Below the pieces are notes generated by a model that did no database searches, was not told the origin of the DNA, and saw nothing but the letters and a program-made list of their open reading frames with translations. Position numbers and translations under genes: made by a program. DNA of 7,907 nucleotides from Deltaproteobacteria bacterium (GTDB lineage: Bacteria > Myxococcota_A > Polyangia > Palsa-1104 > JAEUJZ01): positions 1 through 7,907 of the forward strand of contig JAGNNG010000068.1 of NCBI GenBank assembly GCA_017990795.1. The letters run 5' to 3'. This document shows, piece by piece, positions 1-5,283 of this stretch. Numbering within the stretch: the stretch's first letter is position 1; each line of letters starts with the position of its first letter.

Positions 1-610
1 GATAAATCGTCTCTGCTGCAATCTGCGCATCGGACGGACAAAACAGCAGCTCCCCGGTCAGATCTGAGGTCTGGGCAAAGGCGGCATTTTCGGGCGCATC
101 TTCCAGCGACAGCTCCACCATCGCAGCAGCGCTCGACTCTACGGCGACGCTTACCGCTGCGCATGCTGTCTGCCGCAGATCAAGGGTCGTGCCCTCCCCT
201 ACCGGCTCGCGAAAAACGGGCGGGTCACCACCGACTGCAACCACGAACTTGACGTGCTCCTCCACCTGCTGCTGCGCGCTGCTGACAGAGAACGCCACTT
301 CTTGCTCGCCTGCGTCGTCGGCCATCGGCGTCCAGCGCCACACCGCGCGGCCACGCGAGTAGGTCGTGAGCGAAGGACGCCGCAGCCGCTTGCCCAGCTC
401 TGGAGTAGTCAGCGACTCCCACGACCACTGAAGCAGCTCCTCACTTCCTTGCACCAGCAGGGGCACCGTCAGCTCACGCCCGACCGTGGCTCCCACCGGA
501 GGCAGGATCGTCAGCAGCAGCGGCGGAATCTGCTGGCCACAGCTACAGCAAAATAGCAGCACGACGCCCCGCAAAAAGCGCGTCCAGAGGGCTTGGTCTA
601 GGCGGCTCAC
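1..610 (-). CDS. Putative surface (lipo)protein with Ig-like repeats, partial (C-terminus off the left edge)
   Basis: An open frame of 203 codons without a stop runs off the window at base 1. From the GTG at 610 the protein has a basic N-region (R3, R11, R14), a hydrophobic core at residues 16-20 and a cysteine cluster (C21, C22, C24). This resembles a degenerate lipobox, so export and lipidation are likely but not certain. Two repeat units follow: residues ~28-105 contain a W-R-W-T-P-x-A-D-D-A-G segment, the hallmark end strand of putative-Ig/cadherin-like repeats (He_PIG type). The second unit starts at a D-P-P-V segment and contains a C-P-S-D-A-Q segment in the matching place. Such repeats are typical of adhesive or structural surface proteins; no enzyme motif is visible. 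GTG 610 has no Shine-Dalgarno (SD) sequence but overlaps the stop of a mini-ORF (GTGA), suggesting translational coupling. In-frame GTGs at 625 and 643 are alternatives. The codons are consistent with a real gene: no stop in 600 nt and coherent protein features. Confidence 0.72.
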   Translation of the reverse strand, partial: MSRLDQALWTRFLRGVVLLFCCSCGQQIPPLLLTILPPVGATVGRELTVPLLVQGSEELLQWSWESLTTPELGKRLRRPSLTTYSRGRAVWRWTPMADDAGEQEVAFSVSSAQQQVEEHVKFVVAVGGDPPVFREPVGEGTTLDLRQTACAAVSVAVESSAAAMVELSLEDAPENAAFAQTSDLTGELLFCPSDAQIAAETIY

Positions 611-660
611 GAGGCAACGATACACGCCAGCAGTGTCAGGCACGCAAATCTTGTTTGCAT
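607..660 (-). CDS. Possible 17-codon leader ORF overlapping the lipoprotein start (GTGA)
   Basis: ATG at 660 opens a 17-residue frame, MQTRFACLTLLACIVAS, closing with TGA at 609-607. The stop shares bases with the GTG start of the downstream surface-protein gene. The peptide is hydrophobic and contains L-L-A-C, a lipobox-like string, so it could be a coupling leader or a tiny lipoprotein. The only SD-like sequence upstream is GGGGCG. The alternative is that the overlap is chance and the real gene starts at GTG 643 or 625. Purely inferential. Confidence 0.25.
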   Translation of the reverse strand: MQTRFACLTLLACIVAS

Positions 661-678
661 TCGCTGCGCCCCAACAAC

Positions 679-710
679 AAAAAAGGCCCTGCACCGTTAA
701 GTGCAGAGCC
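679..710 (-). terminator. Rho-independent terminator of the Ala/Lys-rich protein gene
   Basis: On the minus strand a 10-bp stem, GGCTCTGCAC pairing with GTGCAGGGCC (one G-U wobble), closes a 6-nt loop (TTAACG). It is followed immediately by six T's (684-679). It lies about 75 nt beyond the stop codon at 786. On the plus strand the same stem is followed by TTTT (711-714), so it could also weakly stop transcription from the other direction. The next minus-strand gene begins only about 20-70 nt further on. Confidence 0.88.
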
Positions 711-785
711 TTTTAAGGTTTGCCGTCAGCAGCTGGCTTGCGCCTTCACTGACTGCAGCCAAGGGCCAAAGCCCCTAGCGGTTGA

Positions 786-1073
786 CTACTTGGTCTCAGC
801 CTTTGGCTCGGCCTTCTTGGCCTTCTTGCCAGCCTTAGCAGGCTTGGCCTCGCCCTCTGGCTTGGCAGCGTCAGCCTTGGGAGCATCGGCCTTGGGGGCC
901 TCAGCCTTGGCGGCGTCGCCAGCTGGAGCTACCTCTGCCTTGGCCTTCTTGGCCTTCTTGGCAGGCTTGGCAGCGCCTTCAGCGGCAGGAGCCGCCGTGG
1001 TGTCCTCAGCGAACACCGGGGAGACCAGGGACAGCGAGAGACCGAACGCTAGCATTGCAGAAAATTTCTTCAT
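786..1073 (-). CDS. Small secreted Ala/Lys/Pro-rich disordered protein (95 aa)
   Basis: The start is ATG 1073, set by an AAGGAG SD 8 nt upstream; an upstream in-frame TTG at 1091 lies at the SD itself and is not credible. Residues 1-22 are a textbook Sec signal peptide: MKK, a hydrophobic stretch, then V-F-A before E23. The mature 73 residues contain about 27 Ala, 18 Lys, 8 Pro and 12 acidic residues, with no Cys and no aromatics. They are therefore disordered and carry a net positive charge, resembling histone H1 tails in composition. Lys-Lys-Ala-Lys-Lys blocks occur near mature residues 17-21 and 61-65, with P-K-A-D repeats between. Because it is exported, it is unlikely to bind chromosomal DNA. 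Binding to envelope polyanions, peptidoglycan or extracellular DNA is speculation. It is monocistronic: own terminator at 679-710 and a long upstream region. No known family is recognised, and low complexity makes homology calls unreliable. Confidence 0.85.
   Translation of the reverse strand: MKKFSAMLAFGLSLSLVSPVFAEDTTAAPAAEGAAKPAKKAKKAKAEVAPAGDAAKAEAPKADAPKADAAKPEGEAKPAKAGKKAKKAEPKAETK
810..960. repeat. Duplicated 19-nt Lys/Ala-coding cassette inside the small secreted protein gene
   Basis: The plus-strand 19-mer GGCCTTCTTGGCCTTCTTG occurs exactly at 810-828 and at 942-960, 132 nt (44 codons) apart and in the same reading frame. Each copy is itself an internal direct repeat. An 11-nt string GCAGGCTTGGC follows at 838-848 and 961-971. 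The cassettes encode the KKAKK blocks. Exact nucleotide identity, where synonymous codons were available, suggests recent duplication or slippage. Confidence 0.8.
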
Positions 1074-1151
1074 GAGAATTGCTCCTTTCAAGTCGTTTGG
1101 ATTGTTGGCTCAGCTCGGCAGAGCCAGAGCGGCGCAACTACCAGCAAGCTA

Positions 1152-1168
1152 TGCGTAATCTGTGCCAG
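1152..1168 (-). promoter_or_regulatory. Candidate sigma-54 (-24/-12) promoter upstream of the small secreted protein gene
   Basis: The minus strand reads CTGGCAC-AGATT-ACGCA. It has the invariant GG and GC separated by exactly 10 nt, a perfect YTGGCAC -24 box, and a -12 box matching GCA but not the preceding TT. Transcription would start near 1141, giving a leader of about 68 nt. No good sigma-70 pair was seen in this spacer. Weak -12 element; low confidence. Confidence 0.3.
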
Positions 1169-1360
1169 CCCGCTAGGCCCCCGCCTGACATTTGCTGGCC
1201 TGCCATGTTCGCGTCGACAAGTCGCAATAATCCAAAGTCACAACGTCGCGCGTTCAGTGAGGTGCAGATGTGACACGGCGCCACCGCTGCAGGCAATTCC
1301 GCCTCACCAAAGCGCAATAATGTGAGCTTTACTGCCGAATATTCCTGGGTGCAATTTGCC

Positions 1361-1377
1361 AGCCGCTACCGTGCCAG
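1361..1377 (-). promoter_or_regulatory. Second sigma-54-like element, far upstream
   Basis: The minus strand reads CTGGCACG-GTAG-CGGCT: full CTGGCACG -24 box, GG-N10-GC spacing, -12 box GCT without the preceding TT. It points at the small secreted protein gene but lies about 290 nt from its start, so it would need a long leader or an unseen small transcript. It may be chance in GC-rich DNA. Confidence 0.2.
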
Positions 1378-1400
1378 AGCCAATGCGCCGGGCGAGCAGA

Positions 1401-1460
1401 AACGCAGGGAACCAAAACAGGAAGAAGTGAAAGCGGTAACAGAGAAGGAAGAAGGGGCGG
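1401..1460 (-). terminator. Possible Rho-dependent termination region after the beta-barrel gene
   Basis: No hairpin plus T-run follows the stop codon at 1481-1483. Instead the minus-strand RNA is pyrimidine-rich and G-poor here (about 23 C to 8 G in 60 nt, with runs such as CTTCTTCCTTCTC). This suits Rho loading. It is compositional evidence only. Confidence 0.25.
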
Positions 1461-1480
1461 GGTTCTAGAGTGCCACGCTT

Positions 1481-2443
1481 TTAGAAGCGGAACTCGGGGC
1501 CAGCGCCGAGGTAAAAGCCGGCCAAGCGAAAGCCACCGTCGAGGTGCATTGACACGTTGCGATGCAGGCGGAAGCGCATGCCCAGCAGCACGTTTAGCAC
1601 CGGCACCACTCGGACGTTAAACGGGTACGTATCGGTCTTGCGGTAGCAAGGGCTCGAGGGCGTATCGCGTCCGCCGTCCACAAAGTCAGGCGAGCAGCGC
1701 ACCGACTCCAGCTTGGTTACGGTGCCGGCGTTGACCTCGGAGATCGGGCCGACGTTTTTCGGAAAGCACTTGGTAGGATCGCCCGCATTGTCAGCGGTGC
1801 AGCCTGAGTTGTTGGTGATCTGATAAATGTCGCCAAAGACGTAACCAATGCCGAGGCCCGCGCCGAAGCGCATCTCCATCCACGGCGTCAGGTTCCAGTG
1901 GCCAATCAGCGATACGTCCGCCGACAGCGAGCTGAGCTTGTCAAAGCGCGTAAAGTGATTCTCTGTCACCGGGTTGTTGTTCTTGCCCAGAAAGTTTCCC
2001 GAGCGCGCTTCTAACCAGCTGTAGTCAAGCGACACCACGACATCAAAGCCCGGCCTGCGCGCCAGGTATTCAAGGCCCACGGACCAACCGTCATTGAGCT
2101 CGGTGTGCGCCGCCAAGTACGGGCCAATTGTCCAGCCCGGCACCGTCATCCAGCGCGCACGAACGGCCAGCGCATGCCCAAACTCTGGGTCGGGAGTATT
2201 GGCGGTCTTGGGTAGCGACAGCATCGGCTGCGCAGACGGTGCAGCCGCCATGGCAGAGGCCTGCGCCCACGCAGCGGTCGGGAGCAGAAAAGCACACGCC
2301 AGCAGAGCCGCGGCCACAAGCACAGGCAGCCCAGCTCCAGTCACGCCCGCGCCGCAGCCAAGCAGCCTACGTCGACCCCGTGCAGGTGCGACAAGTCGCA
2401 GAGCAGCAGAGCCGCGAGCCTCACTCGGAAACAGAACTTGCAT
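1481..2443 (-). CDS. Outer-membrane beta-barrel protein of unknown function
   Basis: ATG 2443 is set by a strong AAGGAGG SD 6 nt upstream. The first 60 residues form an unusually long export signal: a basic region with R-G-R-R-R near residues 22-26, a hydrophobic core ~40-55, and A-W-A before Q61. The mature ~260 residues show alternating hydrophobic/polar beta strands, for example ~121-128, 133-144, 174-182, 190-206, 274-292 and 298-309. They end in G-P-E-F-R-F, the terminal aromatic signature read by the BAM complex. It is therefore most likely a small outer-membrane barrel of 8-12 strands. Four cysteines (215, 226, 250, 266) sit in a Gly/Asn/Pro-rich stretch between strands, probably a long loop with two disulphides. 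It is too small, and lacks the helical domain, to be a TolC-type channel. It is divergent from the export operon to its right; a functional link is possible but not shown. Confidence 0.82.
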   Translation of the reverse strand: MQVLFPSEARGSAALRLVAPARGRRRLLGCGAGVTGAGLPVLVAAALLACAFLLPTAAWAQASAMAAAPSAQPMLSLPKTANTPDPEFGHALAVRARWMTVPGWTIGPYLAAHTELNDGWSVGLEYLARRPGFDVVVSLDYSWLEARSGNFLGKNNNPVTENHFTRFDKLSSLSADVSLIGHWNLTPWMEMRFGAGLGIGYVFGDIYQITNNSGCTADNAGDPTKCFPKNVGPISEVNAGTVTKLESVRCSPDFVDGGRDTPSSPCYRKTDTYPFNVRVVPVLNVLLGMRFRLHRNVSMHLDGGFRLAGFYLGAGPEFRF

Positions 2444-2739
2444 GGAACTCCTCCTTAAAAATCGTCGAAAAGCAGACTCAAATGGATCGCGTATTCAAGC
2501 GTCGTCGAGATGATGGCACGAGCCGCATCACGCAGTGCTGTCGACCTCGTAACCTGCGGCGGAACGTAGCACTTCTGCTTCCGACTGCTACCACCAAGTG
2601 AGCCCGCGCAGTCAAAGTACGCAGGTGACGGGCCAATCGTCCGCGCACTGCATTTTGTGGCTGCCAGTGGGAACCTAACGCCGACGCGCGCCAGATTGCA
2701 GTTTGCCCAGCAACGCCCTATCGTCTGAGACAATCCATC
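2444..2739. other. Divergent spacer between the beta-barrel gene and the export operon
   Basis: Holds the AAGGAGG SD of the barrel gene (near 2450-2456) and should contain both divergent promoters. On the minus strand a TTGACT box (-35-like) lies near 2608-2613, but no good -10 box follows at 17 nt. An open minus-strand frame crosses much of this spacer without an SD or protein-like features, and I do not regard it as a gene. No strong inverted repeat that could be an operator was found. Confidence 0.5.
2696..2724 (+). promoter_or_regulatory. Weak candidate sigma-70-type promoter for the export operon
   Basis: TTGCAG (2696-2701), a 17-bp spacer, then TATCGT (2719-2724). Matches to consensus are 3/6 and 4/6. 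Transcription would begin around 2731, only about 9 nt before the adaptor ATG, which fits the absence of an SD there (near-leaderless mRNA). Confidence 0.2.
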
Positions 2740-3957
2740 ATGCAAGCGCGCTGGCTACTGTTACCGATCGTCTTAGGGGCTGGCAGCCTCATTACCTACA
2801 ACAAGCTTTTCAAGCCGTTACAGGTTCAGACCGGCCCCGTGCTGCGCGGAACTGCAGTCGAAGCAGTCTATGCCTCTGGCACCATCGAGGCGCAGGATCG
2901 GGTGGAGGTCAAGGCGCGCATCGCCGGTCCCATCATCGAGCTGACCGTGCGCGAAGGCGACTTGGTAAAAGAAGATCAGCTGTTAGCACGAATCGATGCA
3001 CCGACGCTGGGGCTTGATGTCTCACGCGGTCGGGTCGAGCTAGCGGCGGCGCAGGAGCGCGCATCAGCAGCGCCTCAGATTGCAGCACTGGCAGGTCAAG
3101 AAGCCTCGCTGCGCGCGCAGCTGGCACAGGCCAAAGCCGACCAAGCCCGCGCTGAAAAGCTACTGGCATCCGGGGCCGGTGTACCGCTAGAGGTAGAGCG
3201 CGCACGAACCCAAGTTGCGTCGCTGGAAGCTCAGATCACCAGCAGTCGCGCGCAACAACAAGATGCCAAGATTGCGCTGCGTACAGACGCTCTGCGCCAA
3301 AAAGCAGGCGTGCTTTCGCTGCGCGCGCGGGCCCGCGATGCCGACGTGCGCTCGCCGATGGAGGGCGTCATCCTCAAGCGCCGCATCGAAAAAGGCGAGG
3401 TCGTAGGCATCAATCAAAACCTGCTGCGCATCGGCGACCTGCGTCACCTGTGGATCGAGTCGCACGTCGATGAAGGCGATATTGGCCGCGTGCGCGAAAA
3501 GATGCCAGCGGCGGTACGGCTTTACGCTTTTGAGGGCAAAGTCTTCCCCGGTCATGTGGCTCGCGTGCTGCCCGATGCGGATCGCGATCGCAAGTCGTTT
3601 GAAGTCGACATCGAGCTGGATGACAAAGTCGTGGGTCTGCTGCCTGGCATGACGGCAGAGATCAACATCCTTATCCGCCAGCATGAGGGCGTGCTGATGG
3701 CCCCGACCGATGCGCTGCACGGCGACCACGTCTGGACCGTGGGCACAGATGGTCGCTTGCACAACCGCCCCGTCAAGACCGGCATCCGCGATCTGGTGCA
3801 GGTCGAAATTCTCGACGGTGTACAGGAAGGCGACGTGCTGGTCCTAGAGGACGAAGATCTGCTGAAAGAGGGCAAGCGCGCCAAGTCAGTGGCCAGCAAG
3901 CTGGCAAATAAACCCGCAAGTGGAGGCACTCCAGCCTCTAGCAAGCCGGCTGGGTAG
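2740..3957 (+). CDS. Periplasmic adaptor subunit of a tripartite ABC exporter (MacA/HlyD/DevB-like)
   Basis: A 405-aa membrane-fusion protein. Residues ~5-20 are an uncleaved hydrophobic anchor preceded by Arg; there is no lipobox, so it is anchored in the inner membrane by a helix. A first half-lipoyl domain lies at ~55-88 (A-R-I-A-G-P-I, then V-R-E-G-D-L-V). An Ala/Gln/Glu/Arg-rich coiled-coil hairpin follows at ~93-198, then the second half-lipoyl at ~200-232 (V-R-S-P-M-E-G-V, K-G-E-V-V). The beta-barrel domain spans ~237-310, ending in L-L-P-G-M-T-A-E-I, a family hallmark. The membrane-proximal domain is ~312-370, and a Lys/Ser/Pro tail (375-405) looks disordered. It should link the inner-membrane permease to an outer-membrane channel. 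First gene of the operon, with the permease 72 nt downstream. ATG 2740 has no SD but directly precedes the anchor. The length is normal for the family. Confidence 0.9.
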   Translation: MQARWLLLPIVLGAGSLITYNKLFKPLQVQTGPVLRGTAVEAVYASGTIEAQDRVEVKARIAGPIIELTVREGDLVKEDQLLARIDAPTLGLDVSRGRVELAAAQERASAAPQIAALAGQEASLRAQLAQAKADQARAEKLLASGAGVPLEVERARTQVASLEAQITSSRAQQQDAKIALRTDALRQKAGVLSLRARARDADVRSPMEGVILKRRIEKGEVVGINQNLLRIGDLRHLWIESHVDEGDIGRVREKMPAAVRLYAFEGKVFPGHVARVLPDADRDRKSFEVDIELDDKVVGLLPGMTAEINILIRQHEGVLMAPTDALHGDHVWTVGTDGRLHNRPVKTGIRDLVQVEILDGVQEGDVLVLEDEDLLKEGKRAKSVASKLANKPASGGTPASSKPAG

Positions 3958-4029
3958 GCCGCTTATGCGCAGCCAAACACCAGCCGAAAAATCCTGTCCC
4001 CAGCAGCGCACCGATTGCGGAAGTGCGAT

Positions 4030-5283
4030 ATGCGGCTGATCTTTTTCATCGCATTGCGGCAGCTATGGGACCGCAAGCTCCTAAACAGTATCGCCGTCGG
4101 TGGCGTCGCGCTGGGAGTGCTGGTGCTGATCGCCATGAACGGCGTCATGCAGGGCTTTCAAATGAAGTTTAAGGGCGAGATTTTGAAGGTCTCGCCGCAC
4201 ATCACGCTGTTTGACAAAGAGCTGGTCCAAGGCGAGAGCATCTTGCACCGGCTACTCGGTAAGCGCGTCATCGAGCAGGTGTGGCACCAGCAGCCAAGTG
4301 ACCGCGCGACACGCATTCGACAGCCTCGGGATTTGGTACGAGCGCTGGTGCAGCTGCCGCAGGTCGAGTCTGCATGCGCAAGCCTGGTCGGCCAAGCCAT
4401 CTTGTCCGCAGGTGCCACCGACCTAGGCATCGACATGCGCGGCGTGACCCCGCTAGAGCAAGACCGCTGCACACCGATGCAGCGCTACATCACCGAAGGC
4501 AGCTGGCGAGCCTTGGCCATTACTGCCGACGGCATCGCGCTCGGCTCAGGCGTGGCAGAAAAGCTCGGTGCGCACCTGGGAGATCAGCTGCGTATCGTCG
4601 CTCCTGGAGGCCAGCCGCAGTCGCTGAAAGTGGTCGCCATTTACGAAGCGGGCGTGCCGCCCATCGACCGCACCCGCGTCTACGTAAACCTGACCACCGC
4701 CCAAGGTGTCCTCCGTCGCGCCAACGTCATTGGCCGCATCGAAGTCCGCTTGTTCGATCCGTTCGAGGCCCGCTCCATCGCCGCGCGCCTAGAAAAAATC
4801 ACCGGCTACGACGCCGAGAGCTGGCAAGAAGCCAACGCCAACTTTCTGTCCCTGTTTGACATGCAAAACATGATCGTAAACATGGTCGTCGCCGCCATTC
4901 TTGTCGTCGGTGGCTTTGGCATCTTGGCGATCCAGATCATGATCGTTTTGCAAAAGACGCGCGACATCGCGATCCTGCGCTCGGTCGGGCTGCGGCGCTT
5001 TGACATCCTGTGGATCTTTTTGATCCAGGGCATCATCGTCGCCACCATCGGAGCCACGCTGGGCGACGTGCTCGGCTGGCGACTGGTGGAGTTTTTGGGG
5101 ACGCTCAAGATCAAGTCCGAAGGGCTGGTCAAGTCGAGCACGTTTCTCGTCTACAAAGACCCCATGATCTACGTGTACGGGGCAATCTTTGCACTATGTA
5201 CCGGTGTGGTGGCGAGCCTGCTGCCAGCGTGGCGCGCCTCTCGCGTCGAGCCAGTGGATGTGTTGCGAGGCCAGATCGGATGA
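4030..5283 (+). CDS. ABC exporter permease, FtsX/LolC-E/DevC-like (417 aa)
   Basis: ATG 4030 is preferred: GGAAG lies 6 nt upstream. An in-frame TTG at 4015 sits just before that SD and would add five residues. TM1 (~18-40) is followed by M-N-G-V-M-Q-G-F and a segment ending S-P-H-I-T-L, closely resembling the LolC/LolE start (S-V-M-N-G-F, S-H-V). A large periplasmic domain (~45-280) follows. Then come TM2 (~281-306), the cytoplasmic coupling segment Q-K-T-R-D-I-A-I-L-R-S-V-G (~308-320), TM3 (~325-350), TM4 (~378-399) and the terminal P-A-W-R-A-S-R-V-E-P-V-D-V-L-R-G motif. This is the standard four-helix FtsX-type permease that pairs as a dimer with an ATPase. It lacks a fused ATPase domain, unlike MacB; the ATPase is the next gene, overlapping by ATGA. 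The substrate cannot be read from sequence: lipoproteins (Lol-like) or glycolipids/peptides (DevC/MacB-like) are all possible. Confidence 0.9.
   Translation: MRLIFFIALRQLWDRKLLNSIAVGGVALGVLVLIAMNGVMQGFQMKFKGEILKVSPHITLFDKELVQGESILHRLLGKRVIEQVWHQQPSDRATRIRQPRDLVRALVQLPQVESACASLVGQAILSAGATDLGIDMRGVTPLEQDRCTPMQRYITEGSWRALAITADGIALGSGVAEKLGAHLGDQLRIVAPGGQPQSLKVVAIYEAGVPPIDRTRVYVNLTTAQGVLRRANVIGRIEVRLFDPFEARSIAARLEKITGYDAESWQEANANFLSLFDMQNMIVNMVVAAILVVGGFGILAIQIMIVLQKTRDIAILRSVGLRRFDILWIFLIQGIIVATIGATLGDVLGWRLVEFLGTLKIKSEGLVKSSTFLVYKDPMIYVYGAIFALCTGVVASLLPAWRASRVEPVDVLRGQIG

Larger units (their letters stand above)
1074..1480. other. Long intergenic region between the two minus-strand envelope genes
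   Basis: About 400 nt without a convincing gene; the short frames here lack an SD and protein-like content. It holds the SD of the small secreted protein (1082-1087) and a 6-bp 5'-UTR hairpin (TGGCTC 1106-1111 with GAGCCA 1121-1126). It also holds two sigma-54-like elements on the minus strand (1152-1168, 1361-1377) and two copies of CGCAATAAT (1223-1231 and 1313-1321, exactly 90 bp apart). A pyrimidine-rich 3' trailer of the barrel gene lies at 1401-1460. This is long for the upstream region of a 95-aa gene and may carry regulation or a small RNA. Confidence 0.6.

Noticed and set aside
763..774. GGGC-CAAA-GCCC hairpin just after the small secreted protein gene as a second terminator
   Set aside because: A 4-bp stem without a T-run; the strong terminator at 679-710 explains the transcript end.
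655..1158. Plus-strand 167-codon open frame rich in Ala/Leu/Phe, antisense to the small secreted protein
   Set aside because: It is the mirror of the Lys/Ala-rich coding sequence, crosses the terminator hairpin and has no SD.
1142..1207. Possible 22-codon minus-strand peptide upstream of the small secreted protein
   Set aside because: No SD, no protein-like pattern, and it overlaps the better-supported promoter-like element.
2455..2745. Minus-strand 96-codon frame in the divergent spacer with several cysteines
   Set aside because: No SD, no signal peptide or recognisable domain; it overlaps the adaptor start and occupies the expected promoter and leader region of the barrel gene.
5010..5279. 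N-terminal extension of the ATPase reading frame by about 90 codons
   Set aside because: It lies inside the permease in another frame with low-complexity Arg/His content; the ATGA start at 5280 gives the normal family length.
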